The notes under the pieces are model-generated. The model had not been told where the DNA came from, made no database searches, and saw only the letters and a list, made by a program, of their open reading frames with translations. From positions 1 through 64,000 of the forward strand of contig CAMVJU010000004.1 of the NCBI GenBank assembly GCA_947167935.1: a stretch of 64,000 nucleotides of DNA, read 5' to 3'. Below, piece after piece: positions 10,101-17,198 of the stretch. Origin of the DNA: an uncultured Prevotellaceae bacterium (GTDB lineage Bacteria; Bacteroidota; Bacteroidia; Bacteroidales; Bacteroidaceae). The first letter of the stretch is position 1; every line of letters starts with the position of its first letter. The translations under genes were made by a program, and so were the position numbers.

Positions 10101-11253
10101 CACGTGTCTGCTCGCGGTTGTCGTCACGATTGTCAATGAAGTCGAAGCCGTTCACCTGCACTAAGTAGAGGCCGTTGGGCACGTTGTAGACGGTCTGCTC
10201 GAAGCTGCCGGTATTGGTGGCGTCAAACTCTCCCACCTTGTTGCCGAAGTATTCGGAGGTGGTCTTAATGCGGATGCTCGTGGTTGTCCAGCCGTTTTCG
10301 CCGTCGTTGAACTCCCCGTTCTCTATCTCCACCTCGTCGCCCACCTGAATATTGAGCGGATCCTTCACGGCGATGCTCTTGATGTAGACCAGATTCCAGT
10401 CGTTGCGCTCATAATGGAAGGTGAGCGTCAGCGTGTACTTCTCCTTCTTCATCTGCTGGGCCTGCAGGATGTAGGTGGCAGACTTGCTGAAACCTGTGTC
10501 TTTCAGCGATAGTGTGCTGTCGATGACCACGGTGCCGCTCTCACTCTTCATCAGTATATCCATCGTCACTCTGCTACGGGAGCTGATGTCGAAGAGCACA
10601 TTATAATAGTCCGTCTGCCGCTGGCTCTGCAATATGTAGATGACCTGGTCTTCGCCGTACAGCTCCTCCACGCCGTTCTGGGTGAAGTGTTTGTTACCGC
10701 TGCGGCTGACTACAACGCCATTCGACAGCTCGAAGGGATTGTCGGCGGTAGTGGGGATGCTGACGGTCTGCGGCGTCTCGAACTTGATGCTGCTGATGTT
10801 GGCCGCATTGTTGCCCGGCGTGGAGTGGAAGGTGAAGGTTAGCGTGTACTTGCCCTTCGCCATCTTCTTTGTCTTCACGTGATAGACGTAGTTCTTGTTA
10901 TACCAGCCGTTGCGTGTAATACTGAACGTGGTATCAGCCACCACGGAGCCGCTCTGGCTCTTCAGATTGAAGTCTACGGTAACGTCATTGACACCCGTGT
11001 CGAACCAGACAGAGGCGTAGTAGAAGTCGGCCTCCTGCTGGTTTTGCAGGGTGTAGACAATCTTGTCGCCATCCATCATCCACTCCACACCATTCGAGGT
11101 GAAGTGATCGTGGGTGTTGTCGCTACTGGTAATGACACCCTTCGTCAGGTCGAAGGGATTTTCGTCCGTCGTCGGGATGTTGACGTCGGCGCCCCAAGCC
11201 ACATTTGTCATGCAAATGGCCAAGGCAGTGAGAACAGTTGTAATTGTTTTCAT
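7183..11253 (-). CDS. secreted BspA-like leucine-rich repeat protein
   Basis: A 1,356-aa exported protein. The Met at 11253 is chosen because it opens a signal peptide ending near NVAWGA; an upstream in-frame Met lacks one. The N-terminus has two tandem homologous modules (about 20-155 and 156-290), both opening IPTT..NPF and carrying QNGVE/SNGVE and YTLT.TFH motifs; they look like carbohydrate-binding beta-sandwiches, which is inference. A further beta-rich module (300-500) is followed by LRR_5/BspA repeats (about 610-820, pattern L..I.FP.TL..I...AF..C), a family linked to adhesion. The tail FFDLQGRRINHPQKGIYIKNGQKFVVE resembles type IX secretion cargo. A TAACTTTG box lies 36 bp upstream. 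A palindrome at 7274-7300 is encoded in frame (VATESQQT) and recurs in an unrelated gene at 44465. Confidence 0.8.
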   Translation of the reverse strand: MKTITTVLTALAICMTNVAWGADVNIPTTDENPFDLTKGVITSSDNTHDHFTSNGVEWMMDGDKIVYTLQNQQEADFYYASVWFDTGVNDVTVDFNLKSQSGSVVADTTFSITRNGWYNKNYVYHVKTKKMAKGKYTLTFTFHSTPGNNAANISSIKFETPQTVSIPTTADNPFELSNGVVVSRSGNKHFTQNGVEELYGEDQVIYILQSQRQTDYYNVLFDISSRSRVTMDILMKSESGTVVIDSTLSLKDTGFSKSATYILQAQQMKKEKYTLTLTFHYERNDWNLVYIKSIAVKDPLNIQVGDEVEIENGEFNDGENGWTTTSIRIKTTSEYFGNKVGEFDATNTGSFEQTVYNVPNGLYLVQVNGFDFIDNRDDNREQTRAERDVIETYLYANNSEVLLKNIFDDALTGQNIYRWYKGVASGYYTGEGSTAFMPTVSGQQASVLALTRSPYLYLNCIVVPVTDGKLTFGIRKTDTDRPTWIVFDHFKVTYLSKNTSPVTEGRAKARELLNSAIRAAGGTPVSADTYAEAMNRLFALEDAKERQDYELLDITVEQPGTLGDEIFAIKGNDFNLADLKRIRIKGQLNDADLINLRDRCTGLVEIDMSKVLNTAFVDNQFQNHYYLHYVKLPDYFENLPKNAFYQCYNLNSIQFPATMKTIGSAAFYRCYNLREAIIPEGVTSLGSDAYNESGLWRIQFPSTLKTIMPSTCVRNYELTDIQFNGQTEIEDSYAFAECRHLRKVTMPATLEHIYANAFENCPRLADVQLNEGLIDIWHSAFNKCYALKQITLPSSVQALYGSPFSLCDSLQNMICLGVAPAYTIYPGTSSSARYNPFGDREKDKGRTISVPYISQNVYKQTRGWDYHNIVTHQELPKNVYVNMPYNMTWPAELMATWNPNIYITPNVKNTASEGGNGGMLTYGQLYVGSKASMSADTLNVYYSYYSAKEADNRKFFTPMLVNGTARANVIRTEINVAKNYWTFFTVPYDVKVSDITCTRSDDPFVIRTYDGKKRADGQNTEAWTKITKDSTLHARQGYIIRTTNDDFYGYYNNFFLPSVNNGNKTRFFTNEDVVVPLNNYPTEFAHNRSWNFIGNPYPCFFDIRAMQTTSPITIWNRSSKYETYSPLDDDYILNPGQAFFIQRPLDQSQVIFLKEGRQNDMAIRDTIYYNSSRASMAGHQRRVFNLMLNDAEEQLDRTRFVLNEGATLGYDAGLDASKFFSMEQGIAHLYTLDGDVQYAINERPVANGEIQLGLQLPVSGTYSISLAVRENSCQTVALIDKQTGAETDLTAAAYTFQADAGTLNSRFVIRLGDATGIQSVATESQQTEQFFDLQGRRINHPQKGIYIKNGQKFVVE
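7274..7300. repeat. in-frame palindromic element, copy 1 of the VAT.SQQT type
   Basis: A near-perfect dyad with arms GTTTGTTGCGACT and AGTAGCAACAGAC around one central base. On the minus strand it encodes VATESQQT near the C-terminus of the BspA-like protein. A perfect version lies at 44465-44491 inside a different gene. Confidence 0.8.
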
Positions 11254-11288
11254 GTTTATGTAAGTTTTAGTTTTAAGTTTCGTTGCCA

Positions 11289-11296
11289 CAAAGTTA
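11289..11296 (-). promoter_or_regulatory. -7 box TAACTTTG of the BspA-like gene
   Basis: The minus strand reads TAACTTTG, matching the Bacteroidetes -7 consensus TAnnTTTG, 36 bp before the chosen start codon. No convincing TTTG lies at the right distance upstream, so only the -7 element is supported. Confidence 0.5.
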
Positions 11297-11453
11297 AGCA
11301 AAATTTTTTGAACGTTATTCCTTTTTTAGGCACAATTTTGTGAAATTTTGATGAAATGGCCGTTTTTTTGGACGAATTATTTCCTTTGGAAGCCATTGAC
11401 AAGCTTCAGTTTGATTTTTTTGTCGGAAATCTTTTTGTTTTCTATTTTTTTTG

Positions 11454-11461
11454 TAATTTTG
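11454..11461 (+). promoter_or_regulatory. -7 box TAATTTTG of the LytTR regulator gene
   Basis: TAATTTTG matches TAnnTTTG and ends 5 bp before the ATG at 11467. Transcription would start at about that ATG, so translation may be almost leaderless or may use the in-frame ATG at 11488. A TTTG lies 16 bp upstream of the box, shorter than the usual 19-21. Confidence 0.5.
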
Positions 11462-11466
11462 CAAGC

Positions 11467-13872
11467 ATGAAACAATACGCGAAAAGCATGATGAGATTGC
11501 GTCTGAAGGCGCTCGTGTTGTTTTTCGTGCTGGCGCTGACAGCGACGGCACAGGTGACAGGCTCTTTGAGTTTCCGCCGTTACACCACGCAGGACGGACT
11601 GCCGCAGATGATGACGGAGACCATCTTTCAGGACGCGCGCGGGTACATTTATATAGGTACGCTGTCGGGTTTTGTCCGCTATGACGGCCGCTCGTTTACT
11701 CCTTTCCTTACCGGGCACCGCTGGAACATTGTGCAATTCATGGAGACCGATGAAGGCGTCAGCGCGCTGAGTTTCCGCCAGCATTGGCTTATCGATGATG
11801 ACAAGGTGCATCTCAGTCCGATTGACCCGCAGGGGCATTGGCTGCTGAACAACTTCAATGCCACGGATTTGTCCAACGGCTACGTGCTGTTTGAAGACGA
11901 GGAGGAGCAGCATCGTTGGGTGGGTAAGGCTACTGGCTCTCATGGTTTTACAAAGATTTGCGATGATGAGCGGCTAGACTTGATGACACCAGATCGGAAG
12001 CTGTTCATAGAGGATGCTTCCATCTATATTCCTACAGGCGAGGGGCTTTATCGTAATAACTGTCTGATTTCATCTATCCCTGATTTTTACTCGCTCTGCC
12101 GAAAAGATGATACCCTCTTCGCCTTTGCTCAGGATGGCATCTACACCATTGAGGGCGACAGCGTGCGACTGCAGACGGCTTTCAATGAATGGAGCACCAG
12201 CTATGGCCTCATTGTTCGCACAGAAAAGGATGGCACGCTGCTCATTGCCGACGAGCACAGTATCTATAGTTATGACGGCGAAAGTATAACGAAGCTGGCA
12301 GGAGGCTTCAACCTCATTAAGGCAATGTTCATCGACCGCTGGGACCGTCTGTGGCTGGCCACTTATCAGGGGCTCTACTGCTTTTTCAACCGTCACTTCT
12401 TCAACTATGGTCTCGACGACAGCGACGATATCGTTCGTGGCATCGGTGTTCCTGCCACTATCTCCTCCATAGTGCTAGGAACACTCAACGGTAAGATCAT
12501 CAGCGGTAATCGCGTGATATACGACAACCCTGATGACTTCTTTGTGCCCAGCGCCGCCGTCATCGACAGCTGTGTCTATCTGGCAGGTCGCAGCGATGTG
12601 GCCTGCGTCAAGGACAGCACGGTGCAATGGCTCGGCCTGCCCTTCGACCGCTACCAGTTCGTCACCGAGGCCAACGGACAGCTCATCATAGGCACGCGTC
12701 AGCTCATCGCCGCTTACAACCCGCAGACGCAGCAGCTCGACACACTCAGCACCGATATCCCCCATCCCTGGTGTGCAGCTGCCGACGACGAGGGCCGCCT
12801 CTGGGTGGGCAGCACCTTCGGACTGTTCTGCGTAGAAACAAGTATAACTAGTTCCACTAGTCTGACTAGTTCGACTAGTACAACTAGCAAAAACTATAAA
12901 AACCAAAAGCTGATCATCACCACGATGGAGAGCGACCCGCATGGTGCCGTCTTCTTTGCCTCGTGCGACTCACTCTTCCTCATCCGCAAGGGCGAGGTGC
13001 AGGAGCTGAACAGCCAGATACCCGAGCTCAGCGGCCATGAAGTGCGCTCGCTGCACGTGTCGCCGCATGGTTTCTTGGTGGTGGCTGCCATCGACGGGCT
13101 CTTTGTGTGCCGTGTCACTGACGACTATCGCCTCACCGACATCTGCTTCTTCAACCACCTGAATGGCTTCACGATTGTGGAGCCACAGAAGGCCCGTATG
13201 GCCGAAAGCGCCGATGGCACAGTATGGCTTTGCGGTTTGGAGCAGACGACGTCCTTCCGTCCTGCCGAATTAGTAGCCGATGCACAGGCCGACACCTTCA
13301 TCGCTCCGCCATTGCGTTGGTGGCAGCACTGGTGGGTGTGGCTCGTCGGCTTTATCCTGCTGACTGTGATGATATGGTTGATAGTGCGTTGGATAGAAAA
13401 GCGTCGCAACCACCGCAAGCTACTGCGCGTTCAGCGCCAGAAGCAGGAGCGTGAGCAGCTCATCCGTGCCATCCGCGAAGAAGCAATGAAAGCCAACGAC
13501 ACCAACCTGGCCAAAGACATCGTGAAGATGACCGACGCCACGCCCACGCCGAAGCGTCTTACCCTGCGCTCGCAGAACGGCTCATTGGTGGTGAATGTCG
13601 ATGACATCGTCTATCTCAAGGCCGACGGCAACTATACCCAGCTGTACACTTTCCACAGTAACGACTTGGTGATGACGGGCATCGGCGCCATCGCCAAACA
13701 GCTGGATGCACCGCATTTCGTACGCGCCGACCGCAGCACGCTGGTGAACATCAGCTATATCATCCGCCTCAACGCCGCCGAACATCTGTGCATCTTCCGC
13801 TCACCCGACGGCACCGAGTTGGAGACCACGCTCATGCAGCCCGCCTTCAAACGCTTGGCCAACCTACTTTGA
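11467..13872 (+). CDS. membrane-bound beta-propeller/LytTR transcriptional regulator
   Basis: An 801-aa protein predicted to sense in the periplasm and bind DNA in the cytoplasm. It has a signal peptide (cleavage near LTATAQ), then two-component-regulator-type propeller blades (about 25-610, with motifs such as TQDGLPQMM, WLATYQGLYCF and LWVGSTFGLFC), one transmembrane helix (about 617-643, WVWLVGFILLTVMIWLIV), a short charged coiled coil, and a C-terminal LytTR DNA-binding domain (about 695-800, with DDIVYLKADGNYTQLYT and FVRADRSTLVN). No histidine kinase, receiver or Y_Y_Y domain is visible, so this is a one-component variant of the hybrid two-component architecture. The in-frame ATG at 11488 (MMRLRLKALVLFF) is an alternative start that fits the promoter better. 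A 9-bp ACTAGT repeat is encoded in the propeller as TSSTSLTSSTSTTS. It faces a gene-free island rich in direct repeats. Confidence 0.85.
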   Translation: MKQYAKSMMRLRLKALVLFFVLALTATAQVTGSLSFRRYTTQDGLPQMMTETIFQDARGYIYIGTLSGFVRYDGRSFTPFLTGHRWNIVQFMETDEGVSALSFRQHWLIDDDKVHLSPIDPQGHWLLNNFNATDLSNGYVLFEDEEEQHRWVGKATGSHGFTKICDDERLDLMTPDRKLFIEDASIYIPTGEGLYRNNCLISSIPDFYSLCRKDDTLFAFAQDGIYTIEGDSVRLQTAFNEWSTSYGLIVRTEKDGTLLIADEHSIYSYDGESITKLAGGFNLIKAMFIDRWDRLWLATYQGLYCFFNRHFFNYGLDDSDDIVRGIGVPATISSIVLGTLNGKIISGNRVIYDNPDDFFVPSAAVIDSCVYLAGRSDVACVKDSTVQWLGLPFDRYQFVTEANGQLIIGTRQLIAAYNPQTQQLDTLSTDIPHPWCAAADDEGRLWVGSTFGLFCVETSITSSTSLTSSTSTTSKNYKNQKLIITTMESDPHGAVFFASCDSLFLIRKGEVQELNSQIPELSGHEVRSLHVSPHGFLVVAAIDGLFVCRVTDDYRLTDICFFNHLNGFTIVEPQKARMAESADGTVWLCGLEQTTSFRPAELVADAQADTFIAPPLRWWQHWWVWLVGFILLTVMIWLIVRWIEKRRNHRKLLRVQRQKQEREQLIRAIREEAMKANDTNLAKDIVKMTDATPTPKRLTLRSQNGSLVVNVDDIVYLKADGNYTQLYTFHSNDLVMTGIGAIAKQLDAPHFVRADRSTLVNISYIIRLNAAEHLCIFRSPDGTELETTLMQPAFKRLANLL
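12847..12888. repeat. in-frame 9-bp tandem repeat (ACTAGTnnn) in the regulator gene
   Basis: Five ACTAGT or ACTAGC units start at 12847, 12856, 12865, 12874 and 12883, exactly 9 bp apart, and encode a Thr/Ser linker between propeller blades. The same unit occurs three times at 39873-39896 in the GH2 gene. Confidence 0.85.
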
Positions 13873-14079
13873 AGAATTGCCAGGTTGCTAGAGACCGTTG
13901 TTTTCTCATTCGAAATTTTTAATTTCTACCTACATCCTACACTTTTTGCTCTATCTTTCTTAAAACCAAAGAATTATATAGTGTATGCCGCATACACTTT
14001 TTCCTTCATACCTACACTTTTTAAAAGAGAAATGCATTAAAAACGTGCATTTCCCAATTTAATAGCCTAATTATCAATG

Positions 14080-14184
14080 TGTTCCCGATAGTTTCTAATT
14101 CAGAAACATTTTGTTTCTTACTTAGAAACAATTTGTTTCTCAAGTGGAAACAAATTATTTCCGATGTGGAACATATGCTGAAAC
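14080..14184. repeat. 22-bp-period array of GAAACA/TGTTTC dyads
   Basis: Three dyads start at 14102 (AGAAACA-TTT-TGTTTCT), 14124 (AGAAACA-ATT-TGTTTCT) and 14146 (GGAAACA-AAT-TATTTCC), exactly 22 bp apart. Half-sites continue the phase at 14091 (GTTTCT) and 14168 (GGAACA). Spacing of two helical turns would place all sites on one face of the DNA. Confidence 0.85.
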
Positions 14185-14260
14185 AATTTCTCTCGCCCTC
14201 CTTGCAAACCCTCAAAAATGACTCTTAAATGCCGCCTCCAGCCACCCTGTCGTCGCAATA

Positions 14261-14308
14261 GTGTAGGTAGAGTGTAGGTAAAGTGTAGGTATAAAGGCAT
14301 ACCTACAC
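14261..14308. repeat. 11-bp-period GTGTAGGTA direct repeats with one inverted copy
   Basis: GTGTAGGTA is found at 14261-14269, 14272-14280 and 14283-14291, one helical turn apart, followed by the inverted copy TACCTACAC at 14300-14308. Further copies of the motif occur elsewhere in the island. Confidence 0.85.
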
Positions 14309-14501
14309 TTTGCAACTTTCAGTATTTCAGATAAATAATAAAAAAAGTGTAGGATGTAGGTAAAAATGCAAAATTTGAAATGAATTTTTGTTTTTCTTTT
14401 TGCAATCACATCCCACCAATCATTACTGATACAATTAAGACTAAAGACAATGTGCCCTGAAAACAACGTGAATCAATCTGAAGCAGTTTTTCGGCAAAGA
14501 A

Positions 14502-14533
14502 TTTGGTGGCTAAGAAATATTTGTCTATCTTTG
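14502..14533 (+). promoter_or_regulatory. promoter of the lipoprotein/kinase operon
   Basis: TTTG at 14502-14505, then 20 bp, then TATCTTTG at 14526-14533: both elements of the Bacteroidetes promoter at the expected spacing. It lies 45 bp before the first start codon of the operon and just after the repeat island. Confidence 0.75.
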
Positions 14534-14578
14534 CAGCATATAACCTAAAATATAAACTGAATCACTAATATCACCATT

Positions 14579-17113
14579 ATGATAAAGCAATCATTGACAA
14601 CGAGTAAGGGAATTCTTCTTTGGCTGTTTTTGCCTATTTCCATGCTGTTCATGTTTTCTTGTTCTAGCGACAAAGATGAACAGGATCCAACGCCGGGCGG
14701 TGGAAGCCTTCAGATGAAAATCAAGTCTAGTAGTCCACAGATGCCATGTGAACTGCTTGTCACCTCACAAGAAGGGAGTGAGGTAAGCACTCAATTCACA
14801 TCCTCATGGAATTCCAATTCCACTATTGATATATGGGCCAAACAAAGTGGTAAACTGGTCTATTTGGGAGAACAAGACTTGATTGTAGAATCAAGTGATA
14901 AGAAAAATGGAATAGTAGAGTTTGATGCGACAGGCAAGTTAGATGCTGGCAAACCATATGAAGTGTACGGATTAGGATGTTCGTGGAAAAGAGATGGAGA
15001 CGACTTGTATTATAGGACAAATCTTCATCGCGGCGGAAATTTTGGCATTTATTTCAAGGTTCCTGGCAGGCAGAGCTACATAGAGACAAAGGAGTCTATT
15101 GCCGGCACTACAGAGCTTCTTTTTATTATCAACAAGTCGGGCAACCCCATAAAGTTCAGGCACAAAGGCTTTGACGCCGAGAAGAAGTGGTATTATACGC
15201 ATGCCGAGGTGAATATCGACAACGGCAAGGTGGTGAATACCGAGCAAAAAGACGAGGCTGTCAGTGACGTGGTGGACATCGCTGCCTTCACAGGTAAGAA
15301 CGCTTATCGAATTTACTCATATTATGTTCCTAATGGTAATAAGATACAAGACGCCCAGCTTATCGCCGAGATTGACGGCAAGGAGGTGCGTTCTGAGAAC
15401 CGTATTAGCAGCGACATTACCTTGCAAACTAATCATGCCTATGGCATGTTTGCCGTCTGGGACGGTGAGAAACTTACTCTGGGAGATGAAGAAAAAGAGC
15501 CTGTCGTACACGTATACAGCAACGACGATACCTATGACACGACTGTCGAGAATATACTGGATGACGGTACCGTCGTGCTGTCCTCCGATGAGACGGACAT
15601 CCCCCAGACGGGCGAGATTATTTATTCGGATGTAACCACGGTGGCACCATACGGTTTTTTGTATAAGGTGAGGAGTGTGGAGAAGAAAGATGGCAAAACC
15701 TACATTCACACCTCTCCTGCCACCCTTGGCGAGTTGCTGCCAAACCAGAAGTTCAAGGCACCGATACAGCTGTATGAAGGAAAACCTGCTGCTGGAGCAA
15801 GAAGACCAGCGAGGGTGAGAGGAAACGTAATAGACGCCGACGAAGAACCGATTAATCTGTTCAGCAAGACATTTACAAAAGACTTCAAGACTGGCGACAC
15901 CAAATGGGGTGATATTGAATTTACTATTGGAGCGAAATTCCTGGGAGACTTCGATCTGGAAACTCATTACACCACTGTGGAACGCCTGGCCATAGAGGCC
16001 GGCATCTCGGTCTATCTCAAACTCGTTCTGGAACTGGCCTTGGAGAAAAAATGGGAAATTCCATTCGGCGAATTAGATGACCTTCCGATGCTTTATGTTC
16101 CTACTCCTGTCGGCATAAGTATTCCGATTAAGATGGTTGCAGCTATGAAATTCGGTATCGATCCCAAAGATTTATATAAAAGCCCATTTGCAGGACAAGT
16201 AAATCCAAGTGCCAAAGCATATATTAAATGGACACCTCTTGACAAGGATTTCTATTTTAAAGGAAAGATGGGATATACAAGAATACCTGATGAAGACGGA
16301 AAAAACATCTATGCCAAATTTGAATCCAATATCCCGACGACTAAGGATGAATTCGTTGAAATGCTGAAGGAAATGCTTTACCAAGCTACCGACGTGGAGC
16401 TGGGAGTCAAAGGTGACATCAAGCTGAAAGCCATCGCCGAATTAAGATTCAAGCCTTTCGACTTGGACCTGGCCAGTGTGGCAGTACAACTCACGCCGTA
16501 CATCGGGGTCAATGGAGAGATTTCGTGGGCTTATAAATATTCCACGGGCTCTTTCTGGGATGACGTTGAGTTCAAGGATGACATTTCGCTGTATGTAGGA
16601 GCCGACGTGTCAGCAGATGCGACACTGAATCTGTCAGACGATAATATAAAGAAATTTACTACTGGCGATGCTAACATTATAGAACGCGACCTCGTGTCCG
16701 GCGGATTCTTCTTCCCACAATACTACAACATGCAAATAACCCCGACCGAGAATGTACTGAAGGCGGGATACGTCAATTTTTCAGTCATGCGGAGTGAAGC
16801 CTTCCTGTTCCGTGCGTTCTTTCCTGAGGAAGACTATGGTTTTTGTTTGTCAAGGACAGATGCAAAACCGCGCGAATGGCAATATATCAGTCTGAAGTCA
16901 ATATATGGGGACCGTGGGAGTACACCCTTTGTGATGTCTGCAGAATTATCTACTGCCGGATTGGAGCCAGGAAAGTCATATGAGGTCAGGCCCTATTCGA
17001 AAGTGAGGACTTTCGGATACATCAAACGTGAGGGTGGCAAATTCAACATGGGCAGTAGGAAATCGGATGGAACAGGTGAAGAGATTCCTGATGTGCCGGG
17101 AGAGAATTTCTAA
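14579..17113 (+). CDS. surface lipoprotein, unknown function
   Basis: An 844-aa lipoprotein: signal peptide, then Cys28 in LFMFSC followed by SSDKDEQ, an acidic sequence typical of surface-exposed Bacteroidetes lipoproteins. Residues about 100-305 are homologous to residues 115-310 of the next gene (shared features: PYEV.GL, a W/F-rich strand, the ending HAY.M.A.WDG..L), suggesting a common fimbrillin-like or carbohydrate-binding beta-sandwich. The remaining 500 residues are beta-rich (repeated VEL/IKLKA-type strands around 590-660) and match no family I know. It is the first gene of an operon, 85 bp before the second lipoprotein. It and the next gene look more AT-rich than the kinase and arginine genes, which may mean a different origin. 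Confidence 0.65.
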   Translation: MIKQSLTTSKGILLWLFLPISMLFMFSCSSDKDEQDPTPGGGSLQMKIKSSSPQMPCELLVTSQEGSEVSTQFTSSWNSNSTIDIWAKQSGKLVYLGEQDLIVESSDKKNGIVEFDATGKLDAGKPYEVYGLGCSWKRDGDDLYYRTNLHRGGNFGIYFKVPGRQSYIETKESIAGTTELLFIINKSGNPIKFRHKGFDAEKKWYYTHAEVNIDNGKVVNTEQKDEAVSDVVDIAAFTGKNAYRIYSYYVPNGNKIQDAQLIAEIDGKEVRSENRISSDITLQTNHAYGMFAVWDGEKLTLGDEEKEPVVHVYSNDDTYDTTVENILDDGTVVLSSDETDIPQTGEIIYSDVTTVAPYGFLYKVRSVEKKDGKTYIHTSPATLGELLPNQKFKAPIQLYEGKPAAGARRPARVRGNVIDADEEPINLFSKTFTKDFKTGDTKWGDIEFTIGAKFLGDFDLETHYTTVERLAIEAGISVYLKLVLELALEKKWEIPFGELDDLPMLYVPTPVGISIPIKMVAAMKFGIDPKDLYKSPFAGQVNPSAKAYIKWTPLDKDFYFKGKMGYTRIPDEDGKNIYAKFESNIPTTKDEFVEMLKEMLYQATDVELGVKGDIKLKAIAELRFKPFDLDLASVAVQLTPYIGVNGEISWAYKYSTGSFWDDVEFKDDISLYVGADVSADATLNLSDDNIKKFTTGDANIIERDLVSGGFFFPQYYNMQITPTENVLKAGYVNFSVMRSEAFLFRAFFPEEDYGFCLSRTDAKPREWQYISLKSIYGDRGSTPFVMSAELSTAGLEPGKSYEVRPYSKVRTFGYIKREGGKFNMGSRKSDGTGEEIPDVPGENF

Positions 17114-17198
17114 GAAGCCCAATGAAAAAGACATTTTAAATTCACACAGAAAGCTAGTTCCACCACTATGTAGAATCTACCGTTAAAGAGTTTGAATT

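Larger units (their letters stand above)
13873..14501. repeat. gene-free island with phased repeats, dyads and terminal inverted repeats
   Basis: This interval holds no credible gene. An exact 20-bp inverted repeat lies at 13928-13947 (ACCTACATCCTACACTTTTT) and 14342-14361. A 17-bp dyad GTGTATG-ccg-CATACAC is at 13981-13997. TACCTACAC occurs at 14009-14017 and 14300-14308. Its complement GTGTAGGTA is repeated at 14261, 14272 and 14283. GAAACA/TGTTTC dyads lie at 22-bp spacing from 14102. It sits between a LytTR regulator and the lipoprotein/kinase operon, so a regulatory role is plausible but unproven. Small ORFs across it are low-complexity products of the repeats. Confidence 0.7.

Noticed and set aside
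7717..10164. 815-codon open frame on the plus strand
   Set aside because: It lies wholly opposite the BspA-like gene, has no signal or domain logic, and its composition is that of an antisense shadow of a G/C-rich gene.
14021..14466. Small minus-strand ORFs of 64-84 codons in the repeat island
   Set aside because: They consist of translated repeats (for example YLHFTYTLPTL) and lack conserved features.
13873..14501. Insertion sequence bounded by the 20-bp inverted repeat
   Set aside because: No transposase-coding frame lies between the repeats and no target-site duplication could be recognised; a remnant or non-autonomous element remains possible.
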